This document shows, in pieces, positions 55,612 through 62,744 of a stretch of DNA of 64,000 nucleotides. The DNA comes from Thiohalophilus thiocyanatoxydans. GTDB taxonomy: Bacteria; Pseudomonadota; Gammaproteobacteria; UBA6429; Thiohalophilaceae. The stretch is from NCBI RefSeq assembly GCF_004366735.1, contig NZ_SOQX01000002.1, positions 1-64,000 of the forward strand, read 5' to 3'. Both the position numbers and the translations under genes were made by a program. Every line of letters starts with the position of its first letter. The first letter of the stretch is position 1. The notes under the pieces were generated by a model. That model had not been told where the DNA came from and searched no databases. It saw nothing but the letters and a program-made list of their open reading frames with translations.

Positions 55612-58001
55612 ACGAAGCCGAGACCCGTGCCGAACTGATCGACCCGGCCCTGAAGGAGGCTGGCTGGGGCGTGGTGGACGGCAGCCGGGTACGGCGCGAG
55701 GTGATCGCGCCGGGGCGGCTGATCGGCGGCGGCCGGCGCGGCAAGCAGGACATTGCCGACTATGTGTTGATGTATCGCGGCCAGAAGCTCGCGGTGATCG
55801 AGGCCAAGAAACGCACCTCACCGGACACCGAAGGATTAGGCCAGGCCAAGCGCTATGCCGAACGCTTGCAGGCCCGCTTTGCCTTCTCCACCAACGGGGT
55901 CGGTATCTACCGGGTGGATATGCACACCGGCGAGGAAGGCTATGCGAAAGCCTTTCCGTCACCGGATGCGCTCTGGCATGAAGCCTTTGCCGAGCGGAAT
56001 CTCTGGCGCGAACGCTTCGGTGCGGTGCCTTTCGAGGACAAGGGCGGCTTCTGGCAGGCACGCTACTATCAGCACAACGCCATCAACAAGGCTCTGGAGG
56101 CCATCGCCGAGGGGCGTGACCGCATTCTGCTGACCCTGGCCACCGGCACAGGCAAGACGGCCATCGCCTTTCAGATTGCCTGGAAGCTGTTCCATGCCCG
56201 CTGGAGCCTGGCGGCGCGGGCGAGTGGCGAGCCAGGACGCCAGCCGCGCATCCTGTTCTTGGCCGACCGCAACATCCTCGCCAACCAGGCCTTTAACGAT
56301 TTCTCCGCCTTCCCCGATGACGCGCTAGTGCGCATCGACCCGGAGACCATCCGCAAGAAGGGCCGGGTGCCAAAAAACGGCAGCATCTTCTTCACCATCT
56401 TCCAGACCTTCATGACCGGGCGCAATGCCGAGGGCAACCCGCAATACAACTTCTACGATTACCCGGCAGACTTTTTCGATTTCATCATCATCGACGAGTG
56501 CCACCGGGGCGGGGCCAACGACGAGAGCAACTGGCGCCAGATCATGGAGCATTTCAGCCCGGCCGTGCAGCTTGGCCTGACCGCCACGCCCAAACGCACC
56601 CACAACACTGACACCTATGCCTACTTCGGCGACCCGGTGTATATCTATTCCCTCAAGGAGGGCATCAACGACGGCTACCTAACCCCGTTCAAGGTACGGC
56701 AGATCGCCACGACTCTGGATGATTACGTCTTCACCTCGGACGATCAGGTCATCGAGGGCGAGATCGAAGAGGGCCGGCGCTACACCGAGGAAGACTTCAA
56801 CCGGGTTATCGAAATTCGTGAGCGCGAGCAGTACCGCGTGAAGCTGTTCATGGAGAGCATCGACCCGCGCGAGAAGACCCTGGTATTCTGCGCCACCCAG
56901 GAACATGCCCTGGCGGTACGCGATCTCATCAACCAGATGAAGACCATCAAGGATCCGCACTACTGCGAGCGCGTCACGGCCAATGACGGCGCCGAGGGCG
57001 AGCGCTGGCTGCGGGCCTTCCAGGATAACGAGAAAACCATTCCAACAATTCTCACGACCTCTCAGAAGCTCTCCACCGGCGTGGATGCGCGCAACGTGCG
57101 CCACATTGTGCTGATGCGGCCGGTGAACTCCATGATCGAGTTCAAGCAGATCATCGGCCGCGGCACGCGCCTGTTCGACGGCAAGGACTATTTCACCATT
57201 CATGACTTCGTGAAGGCCTACGAGCATTTCAACGACGAGGAATGGGACGGCGAGCCGCTGGCCCCGGATCCCTGCCCGCGCTGCGGTAACGTGCCCTGTA
57301 CCTGCGTGATCGAACCGCCCAGGCCCTGCGAGGTTTGCGGACAGAGCCCCTGTGTCTGTCCCAAAGAACCGCCCGAGGAATGCCCTGTATGCGGCGAATC
57401 GCCCTGTGTCTGCGACAAGCAACGCAAGGTGAAGGTAAAACTGGCCGACGGCAAGGAACGCACCCTGCAGCACATGAGCGCGACCACCTTCTGGAGCCCC
57501 GACGGCAAGCCGATCTCCGCCGCTGAATTCGTGCAACGGCTCTTCGGCGACCTGCCCGAGCTGTTCAAGAACGAGGACGAGCTGCGCCAGTTGTGGAGCC
57601 GACCGGATACCCGCAAGGCCCTGCTGAACGGCCTGGAGGAAAAAGGCTACGGCGTCGAGCAGCTACGTGAAATCGGCAAGATGATCGAAGCCGAGAACAG
57701 CGACCTGTACGACGTGCTGGCGTATATCGCCTACGCACAACCGCCAGTGACCCGAGCCGAGCGGGTGGAGTCACACAAGGAGCTCATTTTCTCCCGCTAT
57801 GACTACCGTCAGAAAGAGTTCCTGGAATTCGTGCTGAATCATTATATTGAACGCGGCGTCGGCGAGCTGGATACCGACAAGCTCCCCGTGCTGATCGAAC
57901 TCAAATACTACAGTGTCGGTGACGCCATCGCCGAGCTGGGCAACGTCAGCAATATCCGGCAGGTGTTTGTTGAGTTTCAATCATATCTTTATGAGCCTTG
58001 A
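55608..58001 (+). CDS. hsdR: Type I restriction enzyme HsdR with Cys-rich insertion
   Basis: A 797-residue translocating endonuclease. The N-terminal nuclease has KQDIADYVLMYRGQKLAVIE then AKK. Walker A is ATGTGKT near 179-185, the DEAD-type motif is DECHRGG near 296. Residues 556-602 hold three CxxCGxxPCxC repeats with an 18-residue period (starts 556, 574, 592), which looks like a zinc-binding insertion unusual for HsdR. The remainder, with LNHYIERGVGELDTDKLP, is intact. Frame and length suggest a functional enzyme. Confidence 0.93.
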   Translation: MNEAETRAELIDPALKEAGWGVVDGSRVRREVIAPGRLIGGGRRGKQDIADYVLMYRGQKLAVIEAKKRTSPDTEGLGQAKRYAERLQARFAFSTNGVGIYRVDMHTGEEGYAKAFPSPDALWHEAFAERNLWRERFGAVPFEDKGGFWQARYYQHNAINKALEAIAEGRDRILLTLATGTGKTAIAFQIAWKLFHARWSLAARASGEPGRQPRILFLADRNILANQAFNDFSAFPDDALVRIDPETIRKKGRVPKNGSIFFTIFQTFMTGRNAEGNPQYNFYDYPADFFDFIIIDECHRGGANDESNWRQIMEHFSPAVQLGLTATPKRTHNTDTYAYFGDPVYIYSLKEGINDGYLTPFKVRQIATTLDDYVFTSDDQVIEGEIEEGRRYTEEDFNRVIEIREREQYRVKLFMESIDPREKTLVFCATQEHALAVRDLINQMKTIKDPHYCERVTANDGAEGERWLRAFQDNEKTIPTILTTSQKLSTGVDARNVRHIVLMRPVNSMIEFKQIIGRGTRLFDGKDYFTIHDFVKAYEHFNDEEWDGEPLAPDPCPRCGNVPCTCVIEPPRPCEVCGQSPCVCPKEPPEECPVCGESPCVCDKQRKVKVKLADGKERTLQHMSATTFWSPDGKPISAAEFVQRLFGDLPELFKNEDELRQLWSRPDTRKALLNGLEEKGYGVEQLREIGKMIEAENSDLYDVLAYIAYAQPPVTRAERVESHKELIFSRYDYRQKEFLEFVLNHYIERGVGELDTDKLPVLIELKYYSVGDAIAELGNVSNIRQVFVEFQSYLYEP

Positions 58002-58018
58002 TATAGGAGCCTAAACAT

Positions 58019-58291
58019 ATGAGTGGCGACAATAAAAACAATAATTACATTAAGAATGAAGAGGGAAAAATAATACGATCGGATGGTTGCCCGAGAGTCT
58101 TGCATCTTGAATATTCAAGTGACAAGGGACAAGAAAAACCATCTGAGGCGACTGTCGAGTCTAATATCTGTGATGAAAGTGAAATTTCGCCAAATGAACT
58201 GGATAAGCTGGAGAAAATGGCGCTAAGGGTAATCTACAAGGCCAGGGAGCGACGTCGCCGACTTAATAATAAAAATGAAAATGATAACTAG
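58019..58291 (+). CDS. Small protein with ELxKLEKxAL motif, copy 2
   Basis: A 90-residue protein. The N-terminal 55 residues are polar and probably disordered; the C-terminus NELDKLEKMALRVIYKARER matches the copy at 49485-49628. AGGAG lies 9 nt before the ATG, and hsdR ends only 17 bp upstream, so it belongs to the R-M operon. The basic C-terminal helix could bind nucleic acid or a partner protein. Function is unknown. Confidence 0.65.
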   Translation: MSGDNKNNNYIKNEEGKIIRSDGCPRVLHLEYSSDKGQEKPSEATVESNICDESEISPNELDKLEKMALRVIYKARERRRRLNNKNENDN

Positions 58292-58314
58292 ATGTAGCGC
58301 CCAGCCCCTGATTT

Positions 58315-59538
58315 TCAGGAAGTCCTGGCTTGTTTGTTTATTGGAATTATGTCTGCCTGCTGTGAGGTTACATAATTCGCCCATTCCTGCATCATCTTCC
58401 GGCGTTTGGCAAACAGGTCGCCACGTCGATAGGCGGCCTCGACTTTATTCTCGATAACATGTGCGAGAGCCATTTCCGCCACATCGCGCGGAAAGCTTGA
58501 TACCTCGCCGGACCAGTCCCGGAAACTGGACCGAAAACCGTGCGGTACATAGTCGCCACGTGCGCCATTGATTCCATATCCCATCCCGCGCATTAGTTGT
58601 AGTAGCGACATGTTGGACAGGGGGCGCCCATGTTGGCTCCCCGGGAAGACATAGGGATTGCCTTCAATGCGGGGCAGAGCGCTGAGAATTTCGATGACCG
58701 CATCTGAGAGCGGGACTCTGTGCTCCCGTCGGGCCTTCATCCTGGCAGCAGGTATAGTCCAGACGGCCCCTTCCAGGTCGATTTCGTCCCAATTGGCGTT
58801 CAATACCTCGTTGGTGCGCGTGGCAGTCAGGATGAGGAACTGTAGCGCCATAGCCGATACGTTCTCCTTCTGTGACAGCTCCGCCATGAACGCGGGAACT
58901 TCGGCATGCGGCATAGCAGGGTGGTGATTGACTTCTCTCACCCTCGAGGGCTTCGGCAACAGCTTGTTCAGGTGGCCGCGCCAGCGGGCGGGATTCAGTG
59001 AATCCCGGTACTTGTGGGCAGCTGCATAGTCCAGGACGTTTTCCATGCGACCCTGAACTCGTTTGGCGGTTTCTGTCTTGTTCGTCCAGATCGGGGAAAG
59101 AATCGCCAGAATATCCTCGGTGGTGATGGCATCCACCGGCTTTGACCCTATAACGGGCCGGACATAGGTTTGGAGAGTACTGACCCACTGCCGGGCATGC
59201 TTGGCATTCTTCCAGCCACGCCTGTGGGCCCGGATGTACCGTGCCGCACAGGTGGTAAAGGTGGGCACGGTCTCTTGCTCGATTCTGCGGACCTCGATGG
59301 GATCGATCCCCGAAGAAGCCTGCAAGCGGCATTCAGAAGCCTTGAGGCGAGCATCAGCGAGGGAAACATCCGGGTAGCTACCCAGGCCCATCTCGCGACG
59401 CCTGCCGTTGAGGGTGAACCGCAGAACCCACTTCTTGGCGCCTGACTTCGATACCACCAGACGCAGACCGCCGCCGTCCTCGTATTTGCCTGGGCCGGCG
59501 GTTGCGACCTTGCGAGGGGTTAGTTTGTGAATGGCCAT
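58315..59538 (-). CDS. P4-type tyrosine integrase
   Basis: A 407-residue integrase. The N-terminal DUF4102 domain has KYEDGGGLRLVVSKSGAKKW and MGLGSYPDVSLADAR. The catalytic domain has the Arg in TATRTNEVLNANW, His-x-x-Arg in PHGFRSSFRDW, and the final His/Tyr in MALAHVIENKVEAAYRRGDL. It should catalyse integration at the tRNA-Ser 3' end. Its start lies 155 bp from the right att repeat. Confidence 0.95.
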   Translation of the reverse strand: MAIHKLTPRKVATAGPGKYEDGGGLRLVVSKSGAKKWVLRFTLNGRRREMGLGSYPDVSLADARLKASECRLQASSGIDPIEVRRIEQETVPTFTTCAARYIRAHRRGWKNAKHARQWVSTLQTYVRPVIGSKPVDAITTEDILAILSPIWTNKTETAKRVQGRMENVLDYAAAHKYRDSLNPARWRGHLNKLLPKPSRVREVNHHPAMPHAEVPAFMAELSQKENVSAMALQFLILTATRTNEVLNANWDEIDLEGAVWTIPAARMKARREHRVPLSDAVIEILSALPRIEGNPYVFPGSQHGRPLSNMSLLQLMRGMGYGINGARGDYVPHGFRSSFRDWSGEVSSFPRDVAEMALAHVIENKVEAAYRRGDLFAKRRKMMQEWANYVTSQQADIIPINKQARTS

Positions 59539-59693
59539 ATATATCCCAATCCAGTGTTCCGTGGGTCCCCCACCAGGTCCCCCAATCTAACTGGATTTTA
59601 CCGGATATGTTCGGACACTGTCGAACAGTAAGTGCTTGTTAAGTAATGCTAAGGTTGATTTCTATGGACGCTATTGTAGACAAACACGGCGGA

Positions 59694-59707
59694 CTCTCTC
59701 TCCGCCA
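59694..59707 (+). other. attR: copy of the tRNA-Ser 3' end
   Basis: CTCTCTCTCCGCCA is identical to the last 14 nt of tRNA-Ser. The bases before it differ, so only the tail of the tRNA is duplicated. It marks the right end of the island. Confidence 0.85.
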
Positions 59708-59715
59708 TATCGAAT

Positions 59716-59747
59716 AAAAAGGCCGCCCTGACGGGCGGCCTTTTTAT
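59716..59747 (+). terminator. Rho-independent terminator, displaced from tRNA-Ser
   Basis: GGCCGCCC (59721-59728) pairs with GGGCGGCC (59733-59740) and is flanked by AAAAA and TTTTT. It lies just after attR. Before integration it would have followed tRNA-Ser directly, so it is probably that gene's original terminator. Confidence 0.85.
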
Positions 59748-59754
59748 TCAGTTT

Positions 59755-59877
59755 CTAGGCGCTAGTTGCTAGGGGCTAGAAGTTATCCGGCTTGAAACCG
59801 GCCCCGATAATCAGTATATTGCGCCTTCTCCAAGGTTTGGGTGGTTTTCCTAGCAACTAGTATCTAGCACCTAGCCC
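59755..59877. repeat. CTAGNNN heptamer arrays flanking a short spacer
   Basis: Four CTAGNNN units run at 59755-59782 (spacers GCG, TTG, GGG, AAG) and four at 59850-59877 (CAA, TAT, CAC, CCC). Reverse complements of CAA and CCC are TTG and GGG, so the two arrays are inverted. The 67-bp centre has no gene. It lies between the displaced terminator and tRNA-Arg. Confidence 0.75.
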
Positions 59878-59887
59878 CTGTTCTAAA

Positions 59888-59964
59888 GCGCCCGTAGCTC
59901 AGCTGGATAGAGTACCTGGCTACGAACCAGGCGGTCGGAGGTTCGAATCCTTCCGGGCGCGCCA
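59888..59964 (+). tRNA. tRNA-Arg(ACG)
   Basis: A 77-nt tRNA with encoded CCA. Acceptor GCGCCCG pairs with CGGGCGC, the D-arm has AGCTCAGCTGGATAG, the anticodon loop CTACGAA gives ACG, and the T-arm has GGTTCGAATCC. In many gammaproteobacteria it follows csrA and tRNA-Ser directly; here the island separates them. Confidence 0.97.
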
Positions 59965-59965
59965 T

Positions 59966-60006
59966 ATAACGACAAAAGCCCGCTTTATGCGGGCTTTTGT
60001 CGTTAT
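59966..60006 (+). terminator. Terminator of tRNA-Arg (18-bp perfect stem)
   Basis: ATAACGACAAAAGCCCGC (59966-59983) and its exact complement at 59989-60006 form an 18-bp stem with a 5-nt loop, including a T-rich 3' arm. It starts 1 nt after the CCA end. Confidence 0.85.
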
Positions 60007-60153
60007 CGGCCTGGTATGGAGATTCGAACCTCCGACCGCGAAATTATAAATAGTGTTCGACAAATTCGCCGGGAGCGAATTTGGACGGCCGCAGGCCGCC
60101 CCGAAGGGGTGGCGCACAGGGATGTGCGCCATCAATCCTTCCGGGCGCGCCAT

Positions 60154-60197
60154 ATAAAACGAAAAGGGCCACCTTCGGGTGGCCCTTTTTGTTTTAT
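60154..60197. terminator. Hairpin terminator in the tRNA-Arg repeat module
   Basis: ATAAAACGAAAAGGGCCACC (60154-60173) pairs with GGTGGCCCTTTTTGTTTTAT (60178-60197) with one mismatch and a TTCG loop. It follows a copy of the tRNA-Arg 3' end just as the hairpin at 59966-60006 follows the intact tRNA. Confidence 0.8.
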
Positions 60198-60536
60198 CCG
60201 CTGTACCAGCAGGATTTGAACCTCCGACTACAAATTGGTTGGTTCGACAAATCGGCAGGATGACGTACAGGGATGTACTAATGTCGCGGGAGGCAGGAAG
60301 CCGGGAGCGACCAGCCGATTTACTCGCCCCATCCCTGGGGCTCGCCCTTCGGGCCAACGGTGCTCCGCACAGTTGTTCAAAATTGCTCCCGGCAATTTTG
60401 TGGACGACACAAAGTGTCGCCCGCAGGGCGTGAGGCCAGGGAAGGCCTCGCGTCAATCCTTCCGGGCGGCCCCGGAACCCCCTCGGGTTTCATCGGGCCT
60501 TCGCAACTCGCGCTGCTCGTTCGCGTCGCGCCACTC

Positions 60537-60570
60537 AAAAAGCCCATTCCTTACTGGAATGGGTTTTTTC
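60537..60570. terminator. Third hairpin, also terminator of the minus-strand porin gene
   Basis: AAAAAGCCCATTCC (60537-60550) pairs with GGAATGGGTTTTTT with one G-T pair. It has A and T runs on both sides and lies 46 bp after the stop of the convergent minus-strand outer-membrane protein gene, which it may terminate. Confidence 0.75.
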
Positions 60571-60615
60571 GTCTCCCTGTGCCTGTCGGCGCAGCCGAAG
60601 AATGACAGACAGGTA

Positions 60616-61161
60616 TCAGAACCGCATACCGAGATTGACGTTGACGCCCTTGTATTCAAAATCAACGCCGTTATCACTCTCGTCAAGGTATTGGATGTAT
60701 TCAGCGGAAATATAGCTGTTATTTTGCCCGACAATCTCAAGGCCGACGCCATACGAGACCCCGTCTGCTTTGTCGGTGACGTCATACCCGCCACCGGCGG
60801 CATCAAGCCGGCCTGTTGAGTAACCGGCCAGGCCGTACAGGTTCACCCGCTCGGCCAGAGGCAAGTCACCTCGCAGAAATAACGACTCTGCTCGATCGAG
60901 CTCCATTTGGGACCCATTATCCAGACCGGAGACTTTAATAGCATCCGAGCCGATACCTTTGAGAAAGTGCGCTTCGATGGCGATCACCGGCAGCAGATAT
61001 TTGCCTATCGTGAGTTTCAGACCAGTGGGATCTGACTTGACCTCGTTTTCGTTTTTATAGTCTCCCCAGTGGTGACCAATCCCGATATAGGTATCAGCCA
61101 GCGAGGCACCCGGGAAGGCAAGCAACAGGAACGGCACAGCGACAGCAAGTTTTTTAAGCAT
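60616..61161 (-). CDS. Outer-membrane beta-barrel protein
   Basis: A 181-residue precursor. The signal peptide KKLAVAVPFLLLAFPGASLA is followed by alternating-residue beta-strands (TYIGIGHHWGDYK, LFLRGDLPLAERVNLYGLAG, YGVGLEIVGQNNSYISAEYI) and a C-terminal Phe (VNLGMRF), as required for BAM insertion. It belongs to the small OmpA/OmpW-like barrel group. The ATG at 61161 has AGGAG upstream; the longer frame upstream is not used. Regulation not visible. Confidence 0.82.
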   Translation of the reverse strand: MLKKLAVAVPFLLLAFPGASLADTYIGIGHHWGDYKNENEVKSDPTGLKLTIGKYLLPVIAIEAHFLKGIGSDAIKVSGLDNGSQMELDRAESLFLRGDLPLAERVNLYGLAGYSTGRLDAAGGGYDVTDKADGVSYGVGLEIVGQNNSYISAEYIQYLDESDNGVDFEYKGVNVNLGMRF

Positions 61162-61630
61162 GTTTCTCTCCTTGGTCAAAAATTCTCCACCCAAACCGCG
61201 GGCAGGGAGCGAACCGCAACCAGCGCCGAGCGATGTATGATTCTGCCGGTGAAAATAGCAGAAAACCGGGCTACACCGATACAAAAAGCGTGTTTTATGA
61301 GTGCCAAGTTGATGATTTTAGCCGTTGTACCAGCTGAATTCGAACCGCCGACGTCGAATGGCCGGTTCGACACGCAGGCGGATCCTGCGCGGAATGTCGG
61401 CGCGCCCGCGGCTGCGACGCCTGAATCCCTGCGGGTTCATCGGACCTTCCCAATGCGTTTTGCCTGTTAGGATTGGGTTATAAAATAAAATCGGCTCTCT
61501 CTTGCATGGGAGTCTGTTTTGTTTTCAGGATCGTCACTGTTAGAGTCCTAATCTTTACGGAGTGATTACAGGACAGGTGGCTCATCCCGGTCTATGCTGA
61601 GACTGAACAGATAACAATCGGAGGCAGAGA
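61162..61630. other. Porin-orphan gap with a decayed tRNA-derived module
   Basis: GTACCAGCTGAATTCGAACC near 61325 and the following GGTTCGAC, then CCTGCGGGTTCATCGGACC resemble the modules at 60007-60500. No gene is visible. The promoter of the minus-strand porin gene must lie near 61165-61250 but no strong consensus stands out. Confidence 0.4.
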
Positions 61631-62053
61631 ATGGAGCATGACGAAGTATCAGAGCGCATCCATCGGGTGGCACAGCTCTACAGGCAGTTCGATAACGAAT
61701 ACTGGGCATTTGTATCGCAGCTTCATCACGCGGGACGGCATCTGGGGATCACGGGCCCGGATCATGAGCGACAGGCTATGGCCGAGATCACTTATGTTGG
61801 TGAGCTGTTTTATATTGGTTTGCGGCTGGTGATCGACGGCGGAAATCCGCTCGGGGAGATTTACCTGGATCATGTGGGGGATGAGGCAATACAGCGTGTA
61901 GGGCGCGTATTTCTCGACGAGGGAGGCCAGCTCCTGGATGCGCCGGCCGGTGCTGTGCTCGGGCAGATACGTGATCCGGATATTGCCCGGCACTTGCTGG
62001 TGAGCTGGCTGGACGGGTGGTTGCAGGATTCGGCGGATCTCAAAACGTTGTAA
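61631..62053 (+). CDS. Conserved-looking orphan protein
   Basis: A 140-residue, mostly helical acidic protein (HRVAQLYRQFDNEYWAFVSQ at the N-terminus, HLLVSWLDGWLQDSADLKTL at the C-terminus). GGAGG lies 7 nt before the ATG, and codon use matches the chromosome. I recognise no family. It lies upstream of soxX but has its own gap of about 210 bp, so a functional link is not shown. Confidence 0.6.
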   Translation: MEHDEVSERIHRVAQLYRQFDNEYWAFVSQLHHAGRHLGITGPDHERQAMAEITYVGELFYIGLRLVIDGGNPLGEIYLDHVGDEAIQRVGRVFLDEGGQLLDAPAGAVLGQIRDPDIARHLLVSWLDGWLQDSADLKTL

Positions 62054-62211
62054 TTGGCGAACAAGTCGTAACCCGATAAATGCATCAGTCATCGATCTGT
62101 TGAAATGATGGTTTAATGAGTTGGTCTGGTGGGGCACTGGTCTTTCGGCATGACAAGCGGATTCGAGAGCTTGATGGCGTAATGCTTATCCGAAGCAGCA
62201 ATGCCTCAATG

Positions 62212-62253
62212 TTGATACAGATCAACTCTTTAGCGTTCGTACGCGACTATAAT
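62212..62253 (+). promoter_or_regulatory. FNR/Anr-dependent promoter of soxXA
   Basis: TTGATACAGATCAA (62212-62225) is a perfect FNR consensus (TTGAT-N4-ATCAA). A perfect TATAAT lies at 62248-62253, 22 bp after it. That is the spacing of class II FNR promoters, with the box centred at -41.5 from a start near 62260. Only about 5 nt would separate the transcript start from the soxX ATG at 62265, suggesting a leaderless mRNA or a downstream start. Confidence 0.75.
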
Positions 62254-62264
62254 TTTAAACTGCC

Positions 62265-62744
62265 ATGATAGTTAGTGTGATAGCGAAACTTTTCAATTTC
62301 AGGCCGGTATTGACGGCGCTTGTTGGCATTGTCGGTTTCTCCCTGTCGGGACCGATACACGGCGAGGAGTATGTTGAGTGGGAAGCGGAGGGCCTGGCTA
62401 TACCCGAACCGCTCGGTGGCCTGCAGGGTGACCCACAGCGGGGCAAGGCGGTGGTGATCGATCGCGATCGCGGTAATTGTCTGGCCTGTCACCTGATGCC
62501 GATTCCCGAGGAGCCCATGCACGGTACCGTCGCGCCACCACTCAACGGGGTCGGCTCCCGGTTGAGCGAAGGTCAGTTGCGTCTGCGGATCGTGAACGAG
62601 CAACGGGTCAATCCCAATACCATCATGCCGGCTTTCTACAAGCGACCCGACAAATATCACCGTCCCCATCCAGCCTACAAGACCACGGTGCTTACCGCCC
62701 AGGAAGTGGAAGACGTGGTTGCCTATCTTATGACGCTAAAATGA
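62265..62744 (+). CDS. soxX: Sulfur-oxidation cytochrome SoxX
   Basis: A 159-residue periplasmic c-type cytochrome. A signal peptide (LTALVGIVGFSLSGPIHGEE) precedes the haem motif C72-LA-C75-H76 in NCLACHLMP, and NTIMPAFYK supplies the axial Met. SoxX pairs with SoxA to attach thiosulfate to SoxYZ. The stop overlaps the soxA ATG. With so short a leader, the GTG at 62277 is a possible start. Confidence 0.9.
   Translation: MIVSVIAKLFNFRPVLTALVGIVGFSLSGPIHGEEYVEWEAEGLAIPEPLGGLQGDPQRGKAVVIDRDRGNCLACHLMPIPEEPMHGTVAPPLNGVGSRLSEGQLRLRIVNEQRVNPNTIMPAFYKRPDKYHRPHPAYKTTVLTAQEVEDVVAYLMTLK

Larger units (their letters stand above)
47275..59707. mobile_element. Genomic island in tRNA-Ser carrying nuclease and type I R-M genes
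   Basis: The island is bounded by a 14-bp direct repeat and contains a P4-type integrase (58315-59538), an AlpA-type regulator, a type I R-M operon, a two-gene nuclease module and orphan small genes. Its left part is much more AT-rich than the chromosome, while hsdM and hsdR are GC-rich, so the parts have different origins. It splits tRNA-Ser from a terminator and from tRNA-Arg. The integrase is next to the distal att, not next to the tRNA. Nucleotides 47275-47537 hold no gene. Confidence 0.85.
60007..60570. repeat. Degenerate tRNA-Arg 3'-end/terminator modules
   Basis: Two modules follow the tRNA-Arg terminator. Each begins with an antisense T-arm (GATTCGAACCTCCGACC near 60023; GATTTGAACCTCCGAC near 60213), then GTTCGACAAATTCG-like sequence and a short palindrome ending with AATCCTTCCGGGCG, the tRNA-Arg 3' end. 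Each is followed by a new hairpin: 60154-60197 (20-bp stem, TTCG loop) and 60537-60570. A fourth, more decayed unit is at about 61320-61450. No tRNA can fold from them. Confidence 0.7.

Noticed and set aside
60007-60160. A second tRNA gene after tRNA-Arg
   Set aside because: Only the 3' end and an antisense T-arm are present; no D-arm or anticodon arm can be formed.
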